23,210 bases of DNA from DASXMX01 sp036794395 (lineage in GTDB: Bacteria; Planctomycetota; Phycisphaerae; Tepidisphaerales; Tepidisphaeraceae): positions 1 through 23,210 of the forward strand of contig DAIRGS010000092.1 in assembly GCA_036794395.1 (NCBI GenBank), written 5' to 3'. Under the pieces are notes generated by a model. The model saw only the letters and a list, made by a program, of their open reading frames with translations. It had not been told where the DNA came from and did no database searches. Shown in pieces: positions 16,623 through 23,210 of this stretch; position 1 is the first letter of the stretch, and each line of letters begins with the position of its first letter. The position numbers were made by a program, and so were the translations under genes.

Positions 16623-17368
16623 CTCCCATCGAGCAGGCGGGTTCCCAGGAAGTTATCCAAATCGGGAATGGCCTCTACCTTCTTTACCGTCGTCTCCACG
16701 TCGTACGGCAGGCGGACGAACTCCACATACGTTTCATCGACAATGACAAAGCTGCTGCGGGGATCGCGATCACGGGGCTGCCCAACGCTGCCCACGTTGA
16801 TAATGGCCTTTTCATCCGTCAACTCAAAGCGATAGTCCAGCTCATCAGGGCTATAAAAATCCGGCCCTTCTAGAAACACCCCCGGAACATGGGTATGCCC
16901 CACGAAGCAAAGCCTCTCAAATCGCTCGAACAGGCTGACGAACTTGCCCGGATTCGTGTAAATATCATCCGGAAAGATGTATTCGTTAATCGGCCGTCGC
17001 GGCGAGGCATGAACGCCGACAAACTCGGCTGTCTTGATGCGCACCGGCAAATTGCCAAGGAATTTCCAGCGGTTGGCCCGACGGATCGGATCCGGATCGT
17101 CTTCAAAGCAGCGCCGGGTCCAGAAACAGGCCTGCTCGGCCCCGGCATTAAAGTTATACGGTTCGTAGAAGACGGCAAAGTCATGGTTGCCCATGATCGC
17201 GGCCCGGCATCGCTGGAGCACCAAATCAAGGCACTCCATCGGATTGGGGCCATAACCGATGATGTCGCCCAGGCAAATAATGTGCTGAATCCCCCGCCGG
17301 TCGATCTCCGAGAGTACCGAGGTGAAGGCTTCCAGGTTTCCGTGAATGTCGCTGACGATGGCAAACAT
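16619..17368 (-). CDS. metallophosphoesterase (YfcE/MJ0936-like calcineurin fold)
   Basis: This is a 249-residue dinuclear-metal phosphoesterase, cytoplasmic (no signal). All five family signatures are present: SDIHGN (D7, H9), GDIIGYG (D35), GNHD (60-63), GVHASPR and GHTHVPG. This small stand-alone form resembles YfcE-type phosphodiesterases; the natural substrate is unknown. The ATG at 17368 lacks a strong ribosome site. It is 121 bp downstream of the M48-like gene, and that gap holds a good promoter candidate. Its stop overlaps the yidC start, so the two genes are almost certainly cotranscribed. A role linked to YidC is not implied by the family and would be inference from position only. 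Confidence 0.92.
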   Translation of the reverse strand: MFAIVSDIHGNLEAFTSVLSEIDRRGIQHIICLGDIIGYGPNPMECLDLVLQRCRAAIMGNHDFAVFYEPYNFNAGAEQACFWTRRCFEDDPDPIRRANRWKFLGNLPVRIKTAEFVGVHASPRRPINEYIFPDDIYTNPGKFVSLFERFERLCFVGHTHVPGVFLEGPDFYSPDELDYRFELTDEKAIINVGSVGQPRDRDPRSSFVIVDETYVEFVRLPYDVETTVKKVEAIPDLDNFLGTRLLDGR

Positions 17369-17459
17369 TGCCGATTTCGGTGCCTCAACTACTTCGGATA
17401 ACTCACGATCGGGAAGGAACCTACTGACTGTGTATTAGTTCCGCCACGGCGAGTGTGGG

Positions 17460-17488
17460 ATCGTACGGGGCGGTCTGCCGGGCGTCAA
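17460..17488 (-). promoter_or_regulatory. candidate sigma70-type promoter for the phosphoesterase-yidC genes
   Basis: On the minus strand, TTGACG (17488-17483) and TACGAT (17465-17460) are separated by exactly 17 nt, matching five and four of six consensus positions. The -35 box begins 1 nt after the stop codon of the M48-like gene. It would give a leader of about 85 nt before the ATG at 17368 and let phosphoesterase, yidC and the genes after them be expressed independently of the pseudokinase pair. Confidence 0.5.
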
Positions 17489-17489
17489 T

Positions 17490-18371
17490 TCAGCTTGGTT
17501 CCAGGCGCTTGGTCGGCTGCTCGGGCCGGAGTTGCTGACGCGCGGTTTCCTGCTCGGGCAAGTCTCCTGCAAGCATGCAGTTGGGCAGCGATAGCAAAAT
17601 CACCCGCGACAGAGGGGGCGTTTGATCCGGCTTTAGTGCCGACGCCTGACGCCGCAGAGTCTGGAAGGTGATGGGATCGGCCACCGGAAAGGGGCGGTTC
17701 GTCGCCGTTTCGACGGGCGCGCCCCAGGTACGCGCTTCCTGCACGCGGACGAGCAGAGGCGGGCGGTCGGATGGCCTGGCATTCGGATATCGACCGGCCA
17801 GGTGCTCGAAGATAGTCGTGAATTTTGCGGGGTCGTAACCGGCTTTGATGTAGATCTCAAACGCCAGGCGATCGGCCGCCCGCTCCTGGGCATTGGTGTA
17901 GCGATGGGTGTCCAACTGCCAGCCCAACATGGGTAACGGCATGGCATTGTCGGGAGTCAGATCAACATGCTCCATATCGAGGTTGATCGCATGGGCAAAG
18001 GCGTGGGCGATGGCCGCGGCCAGTTCATCTTCGCTTTGGCAGATCTGAAAGAGGCCATTGTAAAGGTAGATATGGGCGCCGCCGGTTGTAACGACATTGG
18101 GGACGTCGCATGCAACCAGATGAAACTGCATGGAGGAGAACAGGGGATCGCGTGTGCGGTTTGGATCGACGTTGCGGGCCGCGTCTCCCACGCGTTTGCC
18201 GACGAGTTGCACGTAGTCGCGCAGATCGGTGTCAGCCGTTACTGCCGCAGCGATTGCGCCGTCATGCAGGCGCTGCGCCTGTTCGACAAACTTGGAAGAT
18301 GGGGCGGGGGCCTGGCAGCCGAGTATCATTCCCGCAATCAGAATCCCCAGTACGGCATGCGTGTGGCGCAA
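17490..18371 (-). CDS. M48-like putative lipoprotein with a degenerate HExxH motif (pseudo-protease)
   Basis: This 293-residue protein has the fold signatures of M48 metallopeptidases: TTGGAHIYLYNGLF (about 95-108), SEDELAAAIAHAFAHAI (113-129) and QERAADRLAFEIYIKAGYDP (162-181). In HExxH the Glu is replaced: the sequence reads H123-A-F-A-H127, with GCC as the second codon. The zinc ligands H123, H127 and E163 appear intact, so it may bind metal without hydrolysing peptides. The N-terminus is a signal with lipobox-like ILGC (Cys19), predicting a lipoprotein. The TTG at 18371 is chosen because AGGA lies 7 nt upstream and the lipoprotein signal starts there; longer in-frame extensions run inside the kinase-like gene. 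The start is 8 nt after that gene's TAG, so the two are very likely coexpressed and perhaps act together. Confidence 0.82.
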   Translation of the reverse strand: MRHTHAVLGILIAGMILGCQAPAPSSKFVEQAQRLHDGAIAAAVTADTDLRDYVQLVGKRVGDAARNVDPNRTRDPLFSSMQFHLVACDVPNVVTTGGAHIYLYNGLFQICQSEDELAAAIAHAFAHAINLDMEHVDLTPDNAMPLPMLGWQLDTHRYTNAQERAADRLAFEIYIKAGYDPAKFTTIFEHLAGRYPNARPSDRPPLLVRVQEARTWGAPVETATNRPFPVADPITFQTLRRQASALKPDQTPPLSRVILLSLPNCMLAGDLPEQETARQQLRPEQPTKRLEPS

Positions 18372-18379
18372 TATCGATC

Positions 18380-21300
18380 CTACCGCCCAAGCCCTACTTC
18401 TGAAGCGTGGGCCTGGCCATCGTTCTGGTTCGGCCACACGTAGTTCTGCCCGCGCAATGCCCATTTGACCTTCTCCGCAAGTGAACGTGGCGGCGCACTG
18501 ATCGCCAGCCGGAACCCGACATCCGCGAAACCGCGATCCGCGCGCGGCAGGGGTTGAGGCCGATCCACTGGAATTGAAGGCGAACTGAGCGCCGAACCGC
18601 CAATCACTGACAGCGAGCCGGCGGACTGGCCTGCAAAACTGGAGATCACCTGCGGCGACTTTGCGTCCGCCAGATTCTCGAACCGCTCCGAATCCTCGCA
18701 CAAAAACTCCGCCACATTTCCCACCAGATGATGAAACACCGACCCGCCGGACGAATCGACTGGCCGGAAGAATAGGGTTCCATCATTGATTGGCCGCGTG
18801 CGTGCATCCTGCGATGGCGATGTCGTATCCTGAAAGATGTCATCAAGCAGCGATGAGCTGGGCTTGCCTGTCGCCTGGTACTGTCGCTCGGTCTCCCAGG
18901 TCACATCGCGCAGGTTCAGCTGATCAGGCGGAACGTTCTTTCCGAACTGTTCATAAGCCGCGAGCCACTCTCTGGATGTTGGCAGGCGGCAGCCGCACAT
19001 GGATGCGAACCACAATGCCGTTTGAGCCGAAACCTGCTGCATGGGATGCGACTTGGACGGCATCCCACCGGCCTCGGGTTTCAGCGTCATCCGGTTAAAT
19101 CGCTCGGCTCGCAGCAGTGGCGCAAAATTGTTGTCTTCTTCACTCACCATCCAAAGTTGCGGTGGAGTGAGCCGGGCGGATTGCCCAGTGCCCGTCCACT
19201 CCCAAACACGCGGACCGCGCCGGACATCGAGTTGCCCGGGCTGCTGCGGCCACGGGAGCTGAAGGCACTGATTCCAACTTTTCGTGGCATTGACCACCGA
19301 AACAAAATCCCCGATCGAAACTTCCGTGGTGGCCAGGTAGAACGGCCGTCCGTCCGGAACTTCAACGCGGTGGAATTCGATGCTCTGCCCCGTTCCGGCC
19401 AATGCCACGGTTACGGTCTCGCCGGGAAGCTGCGAATTAAAAATCGGCTTTGTTACCTTTCGATTTAATGCAACCGCGACAGCAGCCGCACTCGAATCTT
19501 TCAGCTCGACCGATGCCCGTGCTAACTGATCGGTGCTCTGGCGAAGGGCAACTTCGTCGCGGCCGGCCAGTTCCTGATGGGCACGCCACAACCACAGATT
19601 AAATCGTGCGGACGCCGATAGCGCACCCATCTGAGATGCATCTATGCCAAAGCCGTCCCGCGCCTGCCAGGCGGCCGCCAGCGTTTGCTCATCGCGGGCG
19701 CGCTCCACCGCGCCGCGCCATCGAGTCGGGCCCTGTTCATGGAACAAGGCCAGGGGGCGAGTCCGCTCCGCAGCCGGCACATTGGCCAGCAATGCTTCCA
19801 GCCGATGACGCAGATCGCGCTCCGCCACGACTTCCTGGGCACCGCTTGGCCAGGCGGGCTGTATCGGCGCTGCTCCGAGCTGTCGCCATGCTTCAAACGC
19901 AACCTCGGCCCGTTCAGATGACCGGGCCGCATCAACCAGCTCGGTGCGGGAACTTCCCGCGAGCCGCCGCAAGGCGGCTAATCGCACCAGATCCGGTTTC
20001 ACAATCTGTTGAACGAGCGGGTCCTGAAAAAACAATTCATGGCCCGCCCACTTCTCCTCAGGTCGAACTTCCGGCCCCACAAACGAGCTTCTCAGCGGAA
20101 AATCCTCGGCAAGTTTTGGCAGGAATCGCCCCCATTCAGAAACGGAACCGGCAGCCGTCGCGAATTTCAGTGCATCCAGACGAGGCGCTTTCGGATCGAT
20201 TGACGCCAGCAGTTTGCCAATCTCCTCTTCGCGATGCTGGCGACCAACGGCGGCGAATTCTTCAGGCAGGTTTTTCGGCGGTGGCGGCAGTTCCTGGTCG
20301 AGGGTTGTGAGCAATGAACGCAGTTCCTCGGAACGCGACTTGAGCAACGCCAGGTTACTGCGGCGCTCTGCGCCCTGGCCCTTGTCTTTCAATTCCGTCG
20401 CCTTCCATTGCTCCCAGTAGGCCTTCACTTTTTCAGATGTCCCTCCCAATGCGGGTAGATTGAGGGCCAGGTCTTTTACCGTTTCGGGTCTGGCAAATCG
20501 CCGAAGGCCCTGAAGATCGGCTTCGAGCGCCCCTTGTCGTGATGCAACCAGACCTTCTTCAAATTCTTTTTCAATGAAAGGGGTGGCGGCAAATGCCCGA
20601 ATCCTGGCTGCCACTTGCTTCCTTGCGCGATCGAAGGTGGCACGATCTTCAGCCTCGGGCTTGGACTTGGCAACAATATCGTCAATCTCCTTCAATCGCT
20701 TTTCAAGCGTCGCGGCGGTGATCGAGGTTTCGCCCTTGCGAGTGATATAAAGTGGCAGGTTTTGAAGCCACCACTCCATGTCGGACGCAGCAGGCTGCGA
20801 CAAGTTCGTGGCGCTGGCCGCGTCGTTCGCGAACCGATTGGCATCCACATTTGCCGGCCAATCCGCCGGGACGGCCTTGGCCAGACGCGATGCCACTGAA
20901 GCGTTGGCCGAGAGTGACTCAAGTCCCGAAAAACCCTGATCGGACAGAGCCACATCGCGACTGGATGATCGCCGCAAGCTGCGCGCGAATGCGACGAGAG
21001 CGGGATCGCGGGTTTTCTCCAGTTGCCTTGTGTCGTTGCTTAACTGCCGCCACACCGGATCGATCTGACGTTCCTGCCGCTCAAGGCGCGGCTCTACGAT
21101 CAGGATGCGGTCAATCGCATCGACATACCCGCGGCCGGGCGCGGTGACCGTGGCCGCCAGATCGCCAAGATACTTCACCGGTTGCGTCCACCCCCGGCTC
21201 ATCGACTGTTGTCGAAGCGCGTTCATCGAAGCCAGCCGAGACCAGCGCTCGGGAGACAAAGCATCGCGCGCCGCCGACAGTTCAGTGGCGGCGCGACGCG

Positions 21301-22330
21301 TCCGCGCTAATTCGAGCGGATTGAACGAAGCAGCCAAACCCGAATCAAGTGTGGCTTCCGCCGAGCGCGCCGCATCCAGATGCACCAGGGCGGCTTTTAG
21401 CGAGGGATCGTTTTGGAAACGAGCCCGCCGTTGCGGGTTGGAGATTGCATTTGAGAATTCGTCGGCCCAAGCCTGGTTCGAGCGTGCGATATTGCGTCGC
21501 GCAGTGGATGTCATGCCCGCAATAACTGCTAACGCAACGATGCCTGCGCATGCAAGCGCAACCGGCGCCATCCACAACTTTCGCGGCAGACGTATCCGCT
21601 GTCGCTGCGCCAACTCGCGCACCAGCCACGATACATCCGCAAGCCGGGGCCGCGATCCCGGATCGGGCGAGAGCAGATCGCTGCACAGTTCGCGCCACCG
21701 CTCACCGAATTTCCCCAGCGCCTGCCAGTCCGAAGAATCCTTGACCGGCCACGCGTCTCCACCGGCAAACTCGCGCCGCGTCACAACCTGATAAATGAAC
21801 TCGCCGATTGCGTACAGGTCGTCGGCCTCATTGTGGACAGTCCCCTGCGCCGGGTCCGTCAGAAAAACCGAGCTCTGTCTTAAATCGCCCGGCTCAATAA
21901 TGATATTCGATGGCTTGAGATTTCCGTGCGCCCGGCCCCGCGCCTGTTGAAGCTCGACCAGCCCTTTGACCACGCACTCGATCACATGGTGCAGTTCACC
22001 GGCACCCAGCTTCATGCGCGCTTCGAGCAGCTTCTGCCCGGTCAGCGGATAATAATCGGTGACAATCCACGCCCCCTCGGCCGTGGCACCCATGTCCCGC
22101 ACCGGCAGCCAATATTTTCCCCCCGCCGCCACCACGCTCTTCTGCACCCGCGCCCGATCCAGAAACAATTGCGAATCCCACTGTGGCTCGTCCGGCTCAG
22201 TCTGCGTCGACTTCAACTGCTTCAGCGCAAACAAAATCCCCGACCGCTTTGGCATCTGCACGGTCGAAACCGCGCCGCGTGCCGTCAGGCTCACAACCTC
22301 TACAACTTGATACTGGCCAAACTTCGTCAT
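18380..22330 (-). CDS. membrane pseudokinase with long helical region and C-terminal FGE-like domain
   Basis: This is a 1316-residue predicted membrane protein. Residues 1-240 are a Ser/Thr kinase-like domain. The VAIK lysine is present (FALK, K37), but the glycine loop is poor. The catalytic loop reads HGNLKPSN (135-142), with Asn where HRD has its Asp, and DFG is replaced by DPA (159-161); the later D-L-Y-A-I-G (171-176) is kept. A transmembrane helix lies at about 253-273. Residues about 280-990 are helix-rich and unrecognised. The C-terminus (about 995-1277) is FGE/SUMF1-like: FYLATTEVSIGDF, HPMQQVSAQTALWFA, RLPTSREWL, GNVAEF and GFRLAI. The cysteine pair expected after the GGS motif of true formylglycine-generating enzymes is missing. 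The ATG at 22330 is chosen because a longer frame to 22450 translates an intergenic repeat. The M48-like gene starts 8 nt after its stop. Confidence 0.85.
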   Translation of the reverse strand: MTKFGQYQVVEVVSLTARGAVSTVQMPKRSGILFALKQLKSTQTEPDEPQWDSQLFLDRARVQKSVVAAGGKYWLPVRDMGATAEGAWIVTDYYPLTGQKLLEARMKLGAGELHHVIECVVKGLVELQQARGRAHGNLKPSNIIIEPGDLRQSSVFLTDPAQGTVHNEADDLYAIGEFIYQVVTRREFAGGDAWPVKDSSDWQALGKFGERWRELCSDLLSPDPGSRPRLADVSWLVRELAQRQRIRLPRKLWMAPVALACAGIVALAVIAGMTSTARRNIARSNQAWADEFSNAISNPQRRARFQNDPSLKAALVHLDAARSAEATLDSGLAASFNPLELARTRRAATELSAARDALSPERWSRLASMNALRQQSMSRGWTQPVKYLGDLAATVTAPGRGYVDAIDRILIVEPRLERQERQIDPVWRQLSNDTRQLEKTRDPALVAFARSLRRSSSRDVALSDQGFSGLESLSANASVASRLAKAVPADWPANVDANRFANDAASATNLSQPAASDMEWWLQNLPLYITRKGETSITAATLEKRLKEIDDIVAKSKPEAEDRATFDRARKQVAARIRAFAATPFIEKEFEEGLVASRQGALEADLQGLRRFARPETVKDLALNLPALGGTSEKVKAYWEQWKATELKDKGQGAERRSNLALLKSRSEELRSLLTTLDQELPPPPKNLPEEFAAVGRQHREEEIGKLLASIDPKAPRLDALKFATAAGSVSEWGRFLPKLAEDFPLRSSFVGPEVRPEEKWAGHELFFQDPLVQQIVKPDLVRLAALRRLAGSSRTELVDAARSSERAEVAFEAWRQLGAAPIQPAWPSGAQEVVAERDLRHRLEALLANVPAAERTRPLALFHEQGPTRWRGAVERARDEQTLAAAWQARDGFGIDASQMGALSASARFNLWLWRAHQELAGRDEVALRQSTDQLARASVELKDSSAAAVAVALNRKVTKPIFNSQLPGETVTVALAGTGQSIEFHRVEVPDGRPFYLATTEVSIGDFVSVVNATKSWNQCLQLPWPQQPGQLDVRRGPRVWEWTGTGQSARLTPPQLWMVSEEDNNFAPLLRAERFNRMTLKPEAGGMPSKSHPMQQVSAQTALWFASMCGCRLPTSREWLAAYEQFGKNVPPDQLNLRDVTWETERQYQATGKPSSSLLDDIFQDTTSPSQDARTRPINDGTLFFRPVDSSGGSVFHHLVGNVAEFLCEDSERFENLADAKSPQVISSFAGQSAGSLSVIGGSALSSPSIPVDRPQPLPRADRGFADVGFRLAISAPPRSLAEKVKWALRGQNYVWPNQNDGQAHASEVGLGR

Positions 22331-22360
22331 CTCTAAATCAACATGCGCGATCCGTACATT

Positions 22361-22407
22361 GTGGTGCAGGCTTCCAAGCCTGCACGTGCAGGTCTGGAAA
22401 CCACCAC
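22361..22407. repeat. REP-like compound palindrome upstream of the pseudokinase gene
   Basis: 22364-22385 is a perfect 10-bp stem with a 2-nt loop (GTGCAGGCTT/AAGCCTGCAC). It is followed by a second, imperfectly inverted arm to 22407, with the dyad centred on CACGTG. The stem resembles the CATGGCTT/AAGCCATG hairpins at 2743 and 2914. It lies 30-80 nt upstream of the pseudokinase ATG, in the divergent intergenic region, and would be in the 5' leader if transcription starts further upstream. Confidence 0.75.
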
Positions 22408-22649
22408 AACCGCGTGATCGTGCACGGTCGTATAGACAAACACCCACCAACCAACCCCGTCACCTAAACGCGACCCCCGAGTTTAACCGCCCTTCCGCGG
22501 AAAATGAAAAACGCCAGCTCCCAAACACCCCTGTTATCAATCTAACTCTTGTCGGCACAATCCTCTACGACCCAACAAGTTTTCCCATTTCGGTGCGTAA
22601 CAGGAGGGTTTATCAGGAAGGAATAGCGTTTGCCATCCCACGTTTAGCG
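22408..22649. other. divergent intergenic stretch with no supported feature
   Basis: This is part of the 480-bp gap between the divergent pseudokinase and Cdd1-like genes. Apart from the palindromes at either end I see no gene, RNA or clear promoter in it. Open frames here are short and read through repeat sequence. Confidence 0.6.
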
Positions 22650-22665
22650 GCCCCGCTCGCGGGGC
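22650..22665. repeat. short GC-rich palindrome
   Basis: A perfect 7-bp stem, GCCCCGC/GCGGGGC, with a 2-nt loop, followed downstream by GCGGAATGCGTTGAC. No T tract follows on either strand, so a simple rho-independent terminator is not supported. It lies about 145 bp upstream of the Cdd1-like ATG and resembles dispersed GC palindromes of planctomycete intergenic DNA. Confidence 0.55.
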
Positions 22666-22810
22666 GCGGAATGCGTTGACGCTACACCAACACGGAAACT
22701 GCTCTAAGCAACTCGGTAACGGCATTTCGAATCACGCAAAGAACCCGGCCCGGCCCAACTCGATTCAGCAATTGACTCCGCCCCGTCCCGCGTTGAGGAT
22801 CATCCCTCCC

Positions 22811-23131
22811 ATGAAATCCCCCGCCAAACCTCGCCCCAAATCCGATCGGTCACATTTCACGCGTCTGGAAGACCTCCCCAACATCGGCCCCGCGATCGCA
22901 AGGGATCTTCGCCGGCTCAAAATCATGCTCCCCGCCCATCTCAAAAACCGCGACCCGTACCGTATGTACAAAGACATTTGCCGGATCACCGATCAGCATC
23001 ACGACCCCTGCGTACTCGACACCTTTATCGCCGTAACCCGGTTCATGGCAGGAGATCCGGTAAAGCCCTGGTGGCACTACACCACCGAGCGAAAGCGCAA
23101 GCCATCCAGTCCCCGCACCCGCACCAACTGA
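22811..23131 (+). CDS. Cdd1-family (pathogenicity-locus) helix-hairpin-helix protein
   Basis: This is a 106-residue basic protein. The core LEDLPNIGPAIARDLRRL (about 19-36) is a helix-hairpin-helix DNA-binding element. It is followed by RDPYRMYKDIC (48-57), HHDPCVLDTF (63-72) and PWWHYTTERK (86-95), which together are the full signature of the Cdd1 family. That family is named from a pathogenicity locus but is widespread in harmless bacteria, and its function is unknown. The ATG at 22811 is preferred over 22676, because the upstream 45 residues are low-complexity intergenic translation. A GAGGA lies about 10 nt upstream. It is one of two plus-strand genes and diverges from the pseudokinase. 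Confidence 0.85.
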   Translation: MKSPAKPRPKSDRSHFTRLEDLPNIGPAIARDLRRLKIMLPAHLKNRDPYRMYKDICRITDQHHDPCVLDTFIAVTRFMAGDPVKPWWHYTTERKRKPSSPRTRTN

Positions 23132-23210
23132 CAACTGACCACCGCCCACTTGTCCACTGCCCCCTGCGCTGGGCCGATGAAAACCCGTGGTTTTTCAGGA
23201 TTGCGTTCGT

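Noticed and set aside
18372..18701. N-terminal extension of the M48-like frame into the pseudokinase gene
   Set aside because: This part overlaps the FGE-like coding sequence in another frame and reads as Arg/Gly-rich noise. The lipoprotein signal and AGGA site support the start at 18371.
22331..22450. N-terminal extension of the pseudokinase frame to 22450
   Set aside because: The extra 40 residues translate the palindromic repeat at 22361-22407; the kinase-like domain begins right after the ATG at 22330.
22676..22810. Upstream start for the Cdd1-like gene at 22676
   Set aside because: The added 45 residues are low-complexity and outside the family domain.
23179..23196. AAAACC-cgt-GGTTTT hairpin as a terminator for the Cdd1-like gene
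   Set aside because: The stem is short and A/T-rich with few T residues after it, about 50 bp past the stop. It is too weak to call.

Overview
The window is GC-rich bacterial chromosome. I think it comes from a planctomycete, possibly the Phycisphaerae side of Planctomycetota. This rests on gene content (kinase-like/TM/FGE-like fusion, zinc-ribbon multi-pass membrane protein, Ski2-like helicase) and on several families of short palindromic intergenic repeats. It is an inference from style, not from a marker gene. No rRNA, tRNA, CRISPR array, phage or transposase was seen. One 10-N assembly gap lies at 4527-4536.

Left part (1-9338), mostly minus strand: a doubtful partial ORF at the left edge; a Ski2/Mtr4-like helicase (234-2675); a composite palindromic repeat; a zinc-ribbon multi-pass membrane protein of unknown role (2971-4281); the assembly gap inside nested inverted repeats; a decayed EAL-domain gene (4656-5198). 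A plus-strand SEC-C motif protein (5252-6616) follows and converges on an LLM flavin-dependent oxidoreductase (6613-7596) with overlapping stop codons. Next comes a class V aminotransferase of the cysteine desulfurase type (7689-8900).

Central and right part (9339-22330), all minus strand, probably transcribed right to left: an unusual membrane pseudokinase with a C-terminal FGE-like domain (18380-22330); an M48-like lipoprotein that has lost its catalytic Glu (17490-18371); a metallophosphoesterase (16619-17368) with a plausible sigma70-type promoter just upstream; YidC insertase (14493-16622); MnmE tRNA-modification GTPase (12918-14231); and the transcription-repair coupling factor Mfd (9339-12884). 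The yidC then mnmE order recalls the conserved rpmH-rnpA-yidC-jag-mnmE cluster near many bacterial origins, here without jag and with mfd following. A small plus-strand Cdd1-family helix-hairpin-helix protein (22811-23131) diverges at the right end.

The parts that least resemble ordinary housekeeping are: (i) the pseudokinase/FGE-like plus inactive-protease lipoprotein pair, which looks like an envelope-associated module built from degenerate enzymes, directly upstream of the yidC genes; (ii) an in-frame insertion of an inverted pair of octamer tandem repeats inside mfd; (iii) two copies of a head-to-head composite repeat flanking the mnmE-mfd block; and (iv) an EAL remnant whose N-terminal half is gone, with an out-of-frame start signal left behind.
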